Assembly: GCA_029168955.1 (NCBI GenBank)
Contig: JAPDOI010000959.1
Location: forward strand, 62,001 to 126,000
DNA: 64,000 nt
Direction: 5' to 3'
Source of the DNA: Aplectana chamaeleonis
Taxonomy: Eukaryota > Nematoda > Chromadorea > Rhabditida > Cosmocercidae
This document shows positions 21,285 to 32,528 of the stretch, piece after piece. The position numbers and the translations under genes are program-made. The notes beneath the pieces are model-generated. The model saw only the letters and a program-made list of their open reading frames with translations, was not told the DNA's origin and searched no databases. The stretch's first letter is position 1; each line of letters opens with the position of its first letter.

Positions 21285-22642
21285 AGGTTTAATTTCGTCC
21301 CCGGTTTTTGGCCGGAATTCGAAAGTTCAGGGTCTCATTTGAACACTGGGGTCGGAAGAACGAACGAAAACGAGCCCGAAAGAGCTTTATACTGCTCCGA
21401 AGTCCGCTCGCGCTAGCCCTTTCGCTCGCGGTCGAGTTTTCAAAGGAACAGTTTGGTCCGCTTCTACATTAACGTTGGAGCGCGAGCGCGGCTGAGTTTT
21501 AGCATTGGGGCGCATTTGCACGCTGTCTACTTCAGGCCCATGCCTGCGCATCTCATCCACCGCTGAAATGTGACTTTCAAGATGAAGAGCTGATTTTGGA
21601 TGCTTCGCAGCGTTTTTTATGATTCTTTCTTCACTGATGAAACAGTCAGACTCTAAACCTTCGTTTTCTGGTGGAAACTCGAAAACGATTTTTATCGTGG
21701 ACACTGCCTTTAAAGGCACAATCCAACCTCAGAATCGGTTTCTTGTTTCCCTGCCTATCTTGAAAATGGTCCCACGCTGATTCCAACGATGTCTCTGGAA
21801 TCGTATGAGACCCCCTTGGAACGAAGTTATGGCCCCTCAAAAAATCAGCTACGGAAGCATGGTGGACGAGTTGTCCGAGGCTTGTAACTTCTGTCATTTG
21901 CAACCAATGTATACCAACCGACCCGAACAAAGAAAGGAGTCGAGAATGAAGGGAAGAACGTTGCTACTGATCGGAAACCATCGCTTATCTCGCTACTATT
22001 CAGCTCGAAAGATCGCAAAAGGGGCGTGCCAAAGTGGCTTCCTGATGTAGGCGCCCCAGGGTGGCTTCCTCCTATATATTGCTTATTCGGGGGAATTGGG
22101 GGTTCGCACTTGGCAGGTGCTATATATGGTGGGTCTACTCCACAATTATGTGGAAACCTCAGATTTCGTCCCTTAGCTTGGACTGTGCCTTTAAAGGCAT
22201 TGTTCACGATAAATTTCACTTCCGATATCTCCACGGTTTACGGAAGGTCTAATGCCTTATGTAGCAAGGCATGCTTGAAAAGGACACGAAAGACGCGTTT
22301 TTGAGCAAAAATAGGCCCTCCCTTGTTTACGTTGATTTTTGAGCGTGGAGGATTTGACCGCTACGAAGGATGATAGCATTCAATGCAATCAAGCAATCAG
22401 CTCACTTATCAGCACTTCCTTGACTTGATCATTCCTGTAATCTGAGTCTTCATTTGTTCATTCCGAGGGGCCGATCTGGGGCCCGGGGCGTGTCTGGGGC
22501 ACCAAAACGCTTGTTTGCAGCCGTTATTTTGCCGCTCCTGGCTCGTTTTCTACCGTTCTTTCGACACTGGGAGCCTAGGATCTTTTTCCCCTATCATTTC
22601 AATGTGGAAAGTCAACAAGGATGATCATCGTGAACGCTGCCT
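21285..22642. mobile_element. Chain of three TTAA elements (21285-21709, 21714-22190, 22195-22642)
   Basis: Each junction is a single TTAA (21281-21284, 21710-21713, 22191-22194), ending at TCAA 22643-22646. The first lacks a proper left end (AGGTTTAATTT) but ends ATCGTGGACACTGCCT. The second is subfamily 3 (AGGCACAATCCAACCTCAG ... TTGGACTGTGCCT), with a copy at 28900-29371. The third has ends AGGCATTGTTCACGAT and ATCGTGAACGCTGCCT. Confidence 0.8.
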
Positions 22643-22649
22643 TCAAGTT

Positions 22650-23204
22650 TCTCGAAATGATCACTTAAACATCAGCAAACCATTTCAATTCAAGCTTCTT
22701 CCTTTAGAAATTCAGTAGTCCTACTGTAATGATATCGTATGACGAAGAGATGAAGAGCAAAATCAGTTAATAGGGAAATGACTAAAATAAGGACGTTGAC
22801 AGACCGAACTAGTATATTCACGACACGATTTAATCTCTAGCATTATTCAAAGCTATGTCCATATTTGTGGGAGAAACGCTGTGCTACATCTACCTAGTTT
22901 CGTTCTAATCAATGCTAGTCCGAAACAAGGGTCCAACAAACGAAAACGTCATGATCTGATTACCCAAAGTTGGTGTCCTGATTGTTACACTAATAACAGC
23001 ATGGAAGGCAAATAGCACGCAAAACTGGAATTCGACTGAGATGGGCGCGTAAAACATAGTATGTAGTGTCGAGGGGTAATCGCGATAATGCTTTGATTAT
23101 ACGCTGAAACAGTTTAGCGAAATGGAAGAGCGCACTGAATGCCGCCTGAAACAGAGTTTTTCGTGGTATTCCGTTGGGATCAGAGAACAATAGAGGTATG
23201 AATC
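22650..23204. other. Unassigned, apparently single copy
   Basis: A minus-strand ORF (23313-22990) runs partly into the R element and has no recognisable domain. Nothing else is seen. Confidence 0.3.
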
Positions 23205-23269
23205 TAAGGAGAAAGTCGTACCTGTGGAAACGAATTGCATTGTTAGTATCTCTTAGGCATCTATATGTA

Positions 23270-24066
23270 CCAGGTTGTTCGATAGGTTTCGTCGTTCGAT
23301 AAGAAAAACACAAATTTATGGTTCAAAATACACTTAATTATTCAGTATAATTTCCCTAAACATCAATACACTTTAAAAAAACTCCAAATTTTTTTAAAAA
23401 TCCAATAAAAAAATCTAAGTCTCATCCATAATGATGAATAGACGCACAAAATCTACTTCATCCTTTTTAAAACGCTCCAAATGTTGCTGAGAAAGTCGCA
23501 TTCGAATGTGTTTTTGTTCCATTGTTAGCAAATGCGGCACCCATTGTGCACATAGCTTCCTAAAACCTAAAATTTCACTTGAAATATGGGTCACACTGCC
23601 TAATGAGATGTGTAGAGCCTCTGTTAAATCTCTCTCAGTCAATCGACGATCTTCCGAAACCATATCCTGTATTTTGCCTATGATTTCTGGTGTTGATGCG
23701 CTTTTTGGACGTCCTTCATGTGGATCGTCTTCAAGGTTTCTACGAAAATTTTTTAATTCAGCAACCCATCTTTCTACTGTTCTAATTGTAGGCGAACAAT
23801 CATTATACACTGTTAACATTCGTTCGTGAATTTCTTTTGGTGCTACACCTTCCAAAAATAAGAATTTTATCACTGAACGATATTCAATTTTTTCCATTGC
23901 TGTGACACGGCGACACTAGATGGCTTGTAAACAAAGAATGAATTGACAGATTGAAATGAAACTTCACATACGTTCATAGGAAGAGTGTACCAACAAAACA
24001 AAAATGTTTTGGGCTAGTAACAATGCCCTCTCGTTATCGAACGACAAAACTTATTGAACAACCTGG
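23270..24066 (-). mobile_element. Internally deleted mariner element (797 bp)
   Basis: The ends CCAGGTTGTTCGATAGG...TCGTTCGATA and TATCGAACGACAAAAC...GAACAACCTGG match at about 28 of 32 positions. Left flank TA, right flank TT, so the TA duplication has decayed. It interrupts the left end of an R-family element. Confidence 0.9.
23415..23897 (-). pseudogene. Mariner transposase, N-terminal DNA-binding half
   Basis: The frame starts MEKIEYRSVIKFLFLEG and holds the paired helix-turn-helix region: CSPTIRTVERWVAELKN in the first domain, then GRPKSASTPEIIGKIQDMV and LTERDLTEALHISLGSVTHI in the second. It continues through VPHLLTMEQKHIRMRLSQQ to the first catalytic Asp in FIIMDET, where a stop occurs. 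The remaining catalytic domain was lost by internal deletion; the sequence after the stop (KCIDV) may be the eroded C-terminus. It is a different mariner lineage from 19429-19989, judging by the terminal repeats. Confidence 0.9.
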
Positions 24067-25088
24067 TTGTAAAACTGCGTACTACGTATCCTGTCACGAG
24101 CTGCTGATTCCACAAAGTTATAGGCTCGAGATAGTCATTTTCTGTACCTATTGAACCTTTCCAATCTCGCAGTAATCTGTCAAAAGTTTGAAAACGGACC
24201 TCATAATTGTGTTCGGCGCCCAAGGTAACCTCTATGCCAGAAGTTTTGGGGGTTGGAGCATTTCCCGAACTTTGAATAAAGCTTGTGTACCTGCACATTA
24301 GCTCATGTTTATGTAGTAAATAAATAGATAAATAAAATTAGCGTTTTCCTTTGGTACCGATTGTTGACTGAGCGTTTACTTATATCAATCATGTGGTTTT
24401 CAAAGCGCTCAAGGAAAATGTTGCAGACATTACCTTAATTTTCCCAGGGAGGTTATCTGGGGTGCTGATCACGAATCTGCTTGAAATTTTGAGAAACGGA
24501 CCCAAATCCGCTTTCAGCGCCCTAAATAATCCCCCCCCCATATAAGTTTCAAAGGCAGTGTTCCAAATAAAAAACCTTATTCTTTTTTTCTTTGTTTTTG
24601 AGCAGGCAAGATCACGAAGTAGTGGATAATTGGAAAAATTCTTCATGAATTCCTAGAAAAGTTCTGTGTGCAGTGCACAAAACACAGCCGCAAATATGAA
24701 AATATTTAAACGTTTTTAAAACAGTTTTTTCTGCAACATCGCAGATGGTTCTGAGCTTCGAAATTCTCTGGTAAGTGACTTCTTTTTCTCCCGTATCATG
24801 TACCAAAAATTGTTAAAAATAAGATGGGCCAATACCAATGCTCGGATGTTAGTCTTTCGGGAAAAAGAGCAGTCTAAAGTTCGGAATTTTTCTCAAACAT
24901 TCTAAAAATTACCTGATGGGTACCCTAACCTTCACTAGAAGCTTCAAAAACGCTCACAACTGCTTGGAACCACTAGCTCGGAGCAGGATGTTACGAAGTT
25001 ACACCTTAGAGGCCCAAGAAGTACTAGAAATATATTTCATTTCGCAGATGCGACGAATACTTTAGATAACATCGGCATGGATCCTTAA

Positions 25089-25571
25089 AGGCACAGGACA
25101 CCCAAAAAATTTTTATCTGATTTTATGCTTATCTTGGAGAGGGTCACACGCTGATCACAGTGGTATCTCTAGAATCGTCCAAGACCCCTTTGAACAGAGT
25201 TATGGCTCTTCAGAGATGCCAAGATTTTTGAGGGTGAAAAACTGGTGACGAGTTGTCTCAGGCCTGTATTTCTCTTCTTCATTCGCAATCGTTGCGCGAG
25301 CGAGCCAGTATAAGGAGATAGTCCAGGAATGGACTGAAGAACGACGAATAATTGGGATTCATCCATCCATCGAGCCGCTATCGAGTCCGAAAATCTGTTA
25401 GGGGGTCGGGCCTGTGGTGGTGAGCGAAGGGGGTCGGGCCTGTGGTGGCAGCTTATATGTCGCTGATTTGGAGGAATTGAGATCTCGCATTTGGCACGTG
25501 TTATACAGGAGGGATCTTCTACACGATTACATGAAAATCTCAAAATTCATATCTGAGGGTGTACTGTGCCT
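25089..25571. mobile_element. Subfamily 2 TTAA element, second copy
   Basis: The ends AGGCACAGGACACCC and GGGTGTACTGTGCCT sit between TTAA 25085-25088 and TTAA 25572-25575. It matches 409-892 along its length. It is the first of four abutting elements. Confidence 0.87.
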
Positions 25572-25575
25572 TTAA

Positions 25576-26059
25576 AGGCAGTGTTCACGATGAAAAATGT
25601 GTTTCAGTTTCCACTAGGAATCGGTAGTGGAGGGGCACACTGTAACGTTGACGTCGAAAGAACGCATGAAAACGAGCCAGGAAACGCTCCAAAAGAGCCC
25701 AAAGTTGGACACCCGTCAGCTCGTTACCCCAGATGCACTTTCCACGCCCACCGACGTGAACAAATGAATGCTCGAGATCGTGAGATGAGCGATGATTTTC
25801 AATCATTAGCCCCGTTCTTCCCTTCATTCTCAGCTTCTCTCTTTACTCAGGTCAGCTCGCATAGATCGGCTGCAAAAGACGGAAGTTACAAGCCTCGGAC
25901 AACTCGTCCACCATGTTTCCTTAGCTCAATCTTTGAGGGACCATAACTCCGTTCCCAGATGGTCTTGTACGATTTCAGGGACATCATTGGAATCAGCATG
26001 GAGCCGTCTTCAAGATAGGCGGAGAAACAGAAAAACGATTTTCATCGTGAACACTGCCT
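25576..26059 (+). mobile_element. Subfamily 1 TTAA element
   Basis: The ends AGGCAGTGTTCACGATG and ATCGTGAACACTGCCT share TTAA 25572-25575 with the element before and TTAA 26060-26063 with the element after. Confidence 0.88.
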
Positions 26060-26063
26060 TTAA

Positions 26064-26523
26064 AGGAAGCATATACGCTCGTTAACGTGGTTGGGATAAC
26101 TACGGAAATAGAATGGTATGGCTCAGTTTACAAAGCCTACTCATTTTGAAGAGTCAAAAACGACCCACAATGCCGTTACAGGAACAGCAAGTCTGGCCCC
26201 GCTCGTATTTTCACGCCCCTGTATTTGATCTTTTCCTGCAACGCAAAGTTGCTGGGTCCTCTTCATTGTTGGTACTGTTGGTGGATTGCCTAACAAGTAA
26301 ACCACACACGTCACTGACGGCAAAGACGACCCAGCAACCCTGCGTTGGAGGAAAAGGGCAAATGCAGGGAGCGTGAAAATACAGGCGGGGCCAAACTTGC
26401 TACTCCTGTACCGGCAATGTGGGTCGTTTTTGACGCTTCAAAATGCGTAGGCGTTGTAATCTGAGCCATACCATTCTATTTCCGTAGTTATCCCAACCAC
26501 GTTTACGAGCGTGCATGCTGCCT
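26064..26523. mobile_element. Long-palindrome TTAA element, subfamily 4
   Basis: The arms GGTTGGGATAACTACGG and CCGTAGTTATCCCAACC are perfect inverse copies. Inner arms carry AAGTTGCTGGGTC and GACCCAGCAACC. It lies between TTAA 26060-26063 and TCAA 26524-26527. Confidence 0.88.
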
Positions 26524-26527
26524 TCAA

Positions 26528-27013
26528 AGGCAGTGTTCACGATGAAAAAAGTTTTCAAAATTCCACTAGGATTGGGTAGTGGAGGGACACTCTGTAACGT
26601 TAACGTCGAAAGAACGCATGAAAACGAGCCAGGAAGAGCCCCAAAAGAGCCCGAAGTTGCAACTTCGAGCGCATTGAAAACCCCAAAAGCGCATCATACG
26701 CCCACCGACGTGAACAAATGAATGCTCGAGATCGTGAGATGAGCGATGATTTTCAATCATTAGCCCCGTTCTTCCCTTCGTTCTCAGCTTCTCTCTTTAC
26801 TCAGGTCAGCTCGCATAGATCGGCTGCAAAATACGGAAGTTACTAGCCTCGGACAACTCGTCCACCATGTTTCCATAGCTCAATCTTTGAGGAACCATAC
26901 CTGCGTTCACAGAAGGTCTTGTATGATTTCAGAGACACCATTGGAATCAGCATGGGGCCGTTTTAAAGATAGGCGGAAAAACAGAAAAACGATTTTCATC
27001 GTGAACACTGCCT
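26528..27013 (+). mobile_element. Subfamily 1 TTAA element (486 bp)
   Basis: The ends AGGCAGTGTTCACGATG and ATCGTGAACACTGCCT lie between TCAA and TTAA (27014-27017). It is intact relative to 20352-21280, so it preserves the empty site of the nested insertion there. Confidence 0.88.
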
Positions 27014-27017
27014 TTAA

Positions 27018-27655
27018 GAGACTGCGTTCCCCATTTGATGTTGGGACAAACACGGCGCACTTATGTTATAGCTAATGGTACCGAGTTTGCGCCAACCTTT
27101 AACAGTGAACGTGAAGTCTCTTCCAAATCCATGCCGACGTTACTTACCTTGTGAGAGATAACAGCTCACATTTTGTAAAACTTTAGAGGTATTCCGGAAG
27201 GATCAAGTCGCATACGATTGCCATCTGCAAGGTTGCTGATGCGCTCACATTCAGACAATGCGGAGTTTACGTTTTAATTTGAAAACATTTGTTGATGAGT
27301 AAAGAACTGCTCGGCTTCAGTCTTTCTGACGCCATTCTAGCACTTTCATTCTTATCAGTCCCTGCTCAGCATAAAATACTCATATATGCGTTCGTGTTAC
27401 GAATGTCGACCTCCCGAAAATGTCCGCCTCTGAGTTACGGTTTAGATGATAAACCTTCACATCGTTGCACTCAGTTTTGTCTCGTAGTTGTATTTTTTAC
27501 GGAACGAATTGAGCTGCGTAAATATTAACACAGAACGACAATCCAAGATCAAAAAATTACAACCACCGTGAGTGTTACACAAATCGGGGAAAGCGGTACG
27601 AAGCAGCTCCGAATTCCGTGAGAATCGGGCTGCACATTTTTTCTATGGTGTGCAG
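27018..27655. other. Unassigned, apparently single copy
   Basis: A plus ORF of 79 codons (27289-27528) shows no domain. No repeat is recognised. Confidence 0.3.
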
Positions 27656-27659
27656 TTAG

Positions 27660-28120
27660 AGGCAGTGTTCACGGAGGAAAAGTTGCACGTTTTTTGGCCA
27701 AAATGTAAGCTTTGGGTCCCTCTAAGAAGATTAAGAACGGAAGTGCAACGAAAAAGGCCGTTAAGTGGGTGAAAATCTCGTGGGCCAGTCAACCCATTGG
27801 GCCACTCCGCCCACGCCCTATAACAGTTTTCCTTAATTCGTGGTGAGATGAGCGATGGTTTCCGATCAAAAGCCCCGTTCTCCCCTTCACTCTCAACGTC
27901 TCTCTTTACTCAGGTCAGCTCGCTCACATCGGCTGCAAAAAACGGGAGTTACAAGCCTCGGAGAACTCGTCCACAATGCTTCGTAGCTGAAGTATGAGGG
28001 GCCATAACTCCGTTTCCAGGGGGTCTTGTACGATTCCAGGGACATCATTGAAATCAGCGCGGGACCGTTTTCAAGACAGGCGGAAAAACAGAAAAACGAC
28101 TTTTATCGTGAACACTGCCT
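27660..28120 (+). mobile_element. Subfamily 1 TTAA element, variant left half
   Basis: It begins AGGCAGTGTTCACGG after TTAG and ends ATCGTGAACACTGCCT before TTAA (28121-28124). The right half carries the shared core block. The left half resembles 48877-49000 (TTTTTTGGCCAAAATGTAAG versus TTTTTTCGCAGGACAGTATG). Confidence 0.75.
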
Positions 28121-28124
28121 TTAA

Positions 28125-28895
28125 AGCACCTATTTTTTAGGACGACGTTCAGCAGAAGAGGGGTCTGCCGAATATGTTCCTATAATGTACACAATTTGAC
28201 ATACGAACACATGATGGATCAAAGCTCTGAATACTGTGACATGGTCCAGAAGCGATGATCTAACCGATATATGATAATCTATCTCCGTTATCACTACGGG
28301 TCAAGGAAGAATCTGTGTCGGCTGGCCACCAACATATTTTAGGACAGAAATTCTGATAAAAGTCAATGTGTAGGATCAGGCATCAACTGGAGGCAAACTG
28401 ATTCACATCAGTGAAGCGGAGAAGGTTCGGCAAGCTTTTTTTAGGACCGGCGTGGAAAGTGGAAGATGAAGAGCAGCACAGAAGGGAGGAAGCCATTTTG
28501 TTGAGCGATTTATGAAGCAGTTGGAGAGCAGTCTCCGTTGGTAGTAGCCCATTCTGTGAATGAGAACATGTGGGCCTCTCCGGCGACTGTGAGATAGACG
28601 AAAAGTCCGATAGCACAAATGATGGGAAAGTAACACGGCCCTTCAAGAAAACGAAAGCGAGCTCTGCATGAGAAAAATCTTCTTTAGTTGTAACGATTCT
28701 CGAAACTCTGACAGTTTCCACTTTTTTTGGTTGGTTTAAGCATTTCCAACATGGAGATGTGGGTATCGTTATTGATTCCGTTTCTCTCGGAGGCGACGAT
28801 CTGAATGGAGTGGTGAAATCTGGTACGGAGACGATTTTACGTGAGTTGGGAGCAGAGTCAGAAGTTTCACAGTTCCATATACGAATCCTTATACT
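28125..28895. other. Possibly genic unique stretch
   Basis: Minus strand 28663-28510 looks like a terminal exon (TCATGCAG acceptor, 50 codons, helix YFPIICAIGLFVYLTVAG, stop). On the plus strand, 28752-28850 encodes GDVGIVIDSVSLGGDDLNG before a GTGAGT donor. Neither is recognised, and they cannot both be right as parts of one gene. Confidence 0.3.
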
Positions 28896-28899
28896 TTAA

Positions 28900-29371
28900 A
28901 GCCACAGTCCAACCTCAGAATCGAATTTTTGTTTTCCTGCTTATCTTGGAGAAAGTTCTACGCTGATCACAAATGTGTCTCCAGAATCGCTCAGAAACCA
29001 CTACAAACGAAGTTATGGCCCCTCGAAAACTCTGAATTTGAGCGGCGAGAAGATCGCGGACGAGTTGTCTCGGGTCTGTTTTTTCTCGTTATTCGCAGCC
29101 ATAGTTTCGAAGCAGGTCACAAAATAAAGCCACACAGAAACAAGTGGAAGAACATAGACTTTGTTCAAAACCGGTCGCGCTTCTCTTCCCTATCGACACC
29201 AGAAGCTCGTCGGTGGGCGTTACCCATTTTTTCTTCCGTGGGGGCGGAGTCGACTTTTTCCTTGCCTTTTCTCGCTTATTTGAGCGGATTGAGATTTCGC
29301 GCTTGCAGAGTTGCTATTCACGACGACCGGAGTATAATATCAAAAATTACCCCTGAGCTTGGACTGTGCCT
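28900..29371. mobile_element. Subfamily 3 TTAA element, second copy
   Basis: It begins AGCCACAGTCCAACCTCAG and ends CTTGGACTGTGCCT between TTAA 28896-28899 and TTAA 29372-29375. It carries the core block with GGACGAGTTGTCTCGG. Confidence 0.82.
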
Positions 29372-29689
29372 TTAAGCAGTTATGTCCCTATGTGTGTTTG
29401 TGTGTGTCCCGCGGACCCTGGGAATGGCCGATCCAAACTGTCATGAAATGTTACCCACATTCAGGAAGGTAAGACCTACTTAATCGACTACAAGACATTC
29501 GGCCTAAATCTCCCCTTGCTCGTCTCGGGGCAATCGAATTTGTCCGTGGGGCGCACATTTGGACGTGCGCCATTAAAATCTATGAGTCATCCAGCGCTAG
29601 ACGACCTGCTCTCCAATCGAAGAGACAAGTCTCCGGTAGTACGGTACTTTACGCCGTAATGAATCTCTAGGATCTGAGTAGAGTGCAGG

Positions 29690-30450
29690 AGGTCACAAAA
29701 ATGTGCAGGGCTTCTATGTGAGTGTACAGGACGAGAAAAAAGTGTGCAGGATCCTAGTGGAAGGATGCAGAACGGTAAAAATTGTGCAGAACCCCAGTTA
29801 AAGCGTGCAAGACGTCGTAGAAAGTGTGCAGGACCTTAGCGAGAGCGCACAGGACGTCAGAGAAGGTGTTCAGGACCTCTGTGGGAGTGAGCAGGACGTC
29901 AAACGAGGTGTGCAAGGCCCTTGTGAGAGTGCGCAGAACACCAGAGAAGGTGTTCAGGACCTCCGTGGGAGTGAGCAGGACGTCAAACGAGGTGTGCAAG
30001 GCCCTTGTGTGAGTGTGCAGGATGTCATAAAAGTGTGAAGGACCTTGGTGGGTGTGAACAAGACGTCAGAGAAGGTGTTTAAGACCTCTGTGAGAATGCG
30101 CAGAACGTCAGAGAAGGTGTTCAGGATCTCTGTGAGAGTGCGCAAGACGTCAGAGAAGGTGTTCAGGATCTCTGAGAGAGTGCGCAGGATCTCATAGAAG
30201 GTGTTCAGGACCTCTATGAGACCGCGCAGGACGTCATTAAAGTGTGAAGGACCTTGGTGGGTGTGAAAAGGACGTCAGAGAAGGCGTTCAGGACCTCTGC
30301 GAGAGTGCGCACTGCGTCAGAGAAGGTGTTCAAGACCTCTGCGAGAGTGCGCAGGATGTCAGAGAAGGTGTGCAGGGCCCTTGTGGGGATGTGCAGGACG
30401 TCATAAAAGTGTGAAGGACCTTGGTGGGTGTCAACTGAACGTCAGAGAAA
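29690..30450 (+). repeat. Minisatellite, 42-bp unit
   Basis: Degenerate tandem copies of a 42-bp unit (CAGAGAAGGTGTTCAGGACC, then CTGTGAGAGTGCGCAGGACG). Because 42 is divisible by 3, long frames stay open on both strands as 14-residue peptide repeats (plus VQDLCGSEQDVKRG; minus LTEVLNTFSDVL). No start, splice or domain evidence supports translation. Confidence 0.85.
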
Positions 30451-31395
30451 GCGTGCAGGACCTTAGTTGATGAGAGCACTACTTTATAGAAAGTGTACAG
30501 GACTTCAAGAAGAGTGCGCAGGCTATAGGGAAAGAGTGCAGTCCTCCGGAAGACGTGCGCAGGGCGTTGACGCTAAGTTGAGAGGTTTCAGGTGGGCTGT
30601 GCAGGACGTATTCAAAAAAAGTAATCATGCGTCTAGAAAAGATTGTGACTCGTTTCGAGAAATAGGCAGAACTCCGTAGGTATTCCCTCGCCAATCTTAG
30701 AAAGTGTGTAGCACCTTCGCTCTCCTACCAGTTTGCCGCTTATTACAACCCCTCATTGTTTTTGCTCATTTAACTCTTGGTTGGTTTTGAATACGTTGGA
30801 AAAGTGAGTTAACCCATATAAGCTTCCACAAAACTACAAATGACTACATGTTTGAAAGAAGAAAAGAAGCGTGAAGTTGGTCGATTAGTGAATGGCCACG
30901 TATAGAACAAGGGCCGGTTGCTCTTATTATGACTGTGATAAATATGCAAGAAGGATCGCTTGAAGGCCAATATACCGCTGCATTTCGATGCTCTAGGACT
31001 TGCGTTCAATGCTGCATACTCCCAGTCGAATATCCGAAAGCATACTTCGCGTAAAAGATTCAATTCAAGCTGTTCAGCAAGTTACGGAGCATCCAACGTT
31101 GTCAATCAAAATTCAACTCCGCTTTGAGAAATAATCTATTTCGAGAGGTTGGAGCACAGAAAAGACGTCTTAAGCGGAAACTTTGCTTGGCCTCGCTAGT
31201 ACTATTTATTAGGAGTAAAATACGTTTTCAGGAGTGTACAAAGTTTGGCGCACAAGTTGCATTTGAAGTGAAATATTTTGAACAACTTGCATCAATTCTC
31301 CTCGAAAATTTGTATGGTTAGGTCCGTGGCTTGTTTTCTCAAGAAAAAAAACATTTAAATCTGAACCGCGCCAGCCGCGGTTTAGATTCAAATGC
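30451..31395. other. Unassigned; one exon-like segment
   Basis: 31232-31316 lies between TACGTTTTCAG and a TATG/GTTAGG donor and is open (ECTKFGAQVAFEVKYFEQL). The rest is featureless to me. Confidence 0.3.
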
Positions 31396-31399
31396 TACT

Positions 31400-31610
31400 C
31401 AGGTAAAACTAGTTGTCCAGAATCGGACGAAGAGTTGTCGAGAATCGGTCGACAATCGAGAAGTTGTCCAGAAAGTTGATAGAAGTTGTCGAGAATTCCG
31501 AGATTCTCTGTATTTGTCGAGAATCAGAATTTCAGAGAAGGTTGTTGATAATTCGGGGGCACCAGTGTTTGCCGAGAGTTCGGACAGATTTCTCGACAAC
31601 TCCTTCCGAA
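31400..31610. repeat. Degenerate AGTTGTCGAGAAT repeats
   Basis: GTTGTC(C/G)AGAA-type units recur about every 20-30 bp. This resembles the repeat-lined ends of the hAT-like elements, but no terminal repeats were found. Confidence 0.45.
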
Positions 31611-32040
31611 ACTGAGAATATGTTTCGAATATATCGAAAGTTTCCCAAGAATTCAGGACATCACTTCAGAACCCTCTCTACACCTCATTCTTTGAACGTT
31701 GCGACTGCTGTTTTTGTTCTTTTCTTTTCGTGTGGATCCTCTGTGGTTTTTTCCCTCCATTCTTCTAGCTGGTTATCAATTATAATGTATTTCACCGATT
31801 TCTTGAATATCAAACTCGTTTTTTTTTCATCATCTCAAAATAGCGAACACACCAAAACAAGGGATTTCGAAGTTAGAGAATTTTGAAAGTTTTTGAGCAT
31901 TCAAGTACTGATCTTTTTTTCGATCTCAAGCCATGTGAATTATGATTTTTATAACGAGGAATTTGAAAACTTACGATTAACGATTTACGAAATTACAAAA
32001 TTCCGTTACGCGCAGCCGTCCGCGGCGCTTCAGGATCGAT
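31611..32040. other. AT-rich, nothing recognised
   Basis: No conserved frame or repeat is seen here. Confidence 0.35.
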
Positions 32041-32044
32041 ATCA

Positions 32045-32180
32045 GGGGTCGTTTATACTTCCGCCGCCGAGAGGCGCGGTGAAGTGCATTTATGTAATAT
32101 TGATCACGCGGCGCGGCACGATCGATATTGTAGGATTGAACTTCGCCGCGCCGCTCGTCGGCGGAAGAATGAACGATCCC
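32045..32180. mobile_element. 136-bp GC-rich MITE, third copy
   Basis: GGGGTCGTTTATACTTCCGC starts at 32045, and the right end precedes TTA (32181-32183). The left duplication has decayed to TCA. A further partial end (TACAAACGTCGCC) follows at about 32219-32233. Confidence 0.75.
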
Positions 32181-32236
32181 TTAGAGTATCGCACTACGCC
32201 GCCCCCCTCGACGGCGGGAGTACAAACGTCGCCTAA

Positions 32237-32528
32237 GGTCAATGGTATAAATTGTCGCTGCCATGAGCGATAGTCATGGCATTCAGCACAAATGCGGGAC
32301 CAGCATCGGAGCAATGGCACTGGCCGTCGTAGGAACATTTGCCGCGCGTCCGTCGCAGCGACGTGTCGTGGAGGGCTGACATACTGCAAATGTGTCTATG
32401 CCTGTCGTTGCCACTGTCGCTGTCACTGTGCAGCGCACTGCGACAGCGACAGATTTAAAGGGCGGGAGGCGGTCGCTGTCGCTGTGCAGAGCGACGCGAC
32501 CTCGTGTCGCAAAACTATACCATTGGCC
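32237..32528. mobile_element. TIR MITE with GGTCAATGGTATA ends, TAA duplication
   Basis: GGTCAATGGTATAAATTGTCG and TGTCGCAAAACTATACCATTG are inverted, with TAA at 32234-32236 and 32529-32531. The interior is rich in GTCGCTGTCGC motifs. Confidence 0.75.

Larger units (their letters stand above)
23205..25065. repeat. R-family TIR element split by a mariner
   Basis: The left end (GAAACGAATTGCATTG, TATCTCTTAGGCATC) is the inverse of the right end (near 24985-25060: GGCCCAAGAAGTACTAG, GCAGATGCGAC). Removing the mariner (23270-24066) leaves about 1.05 kb, close to the uninterrupted copy at 51315-52330. The boundaries are approximate. Confidence 0.6.

Noticed and set aside
28929..29375. 148-codon plus-strand ORF
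   Set aside because: It lies wholly inside a subfamily 3 TTAA element and has no recognisable domain.
29754..30145. Coiled or helical repeat protein encoded by the 42-bp array
   Set aside because: Open frames on both strands follow from a unit length divisible by three; no start, splice or domain evidence.
29690..30450. CRISPR-like array
   Set aside because: Units are contiguous and degenerate without unique spacers, and the DNA is eukaryotic.
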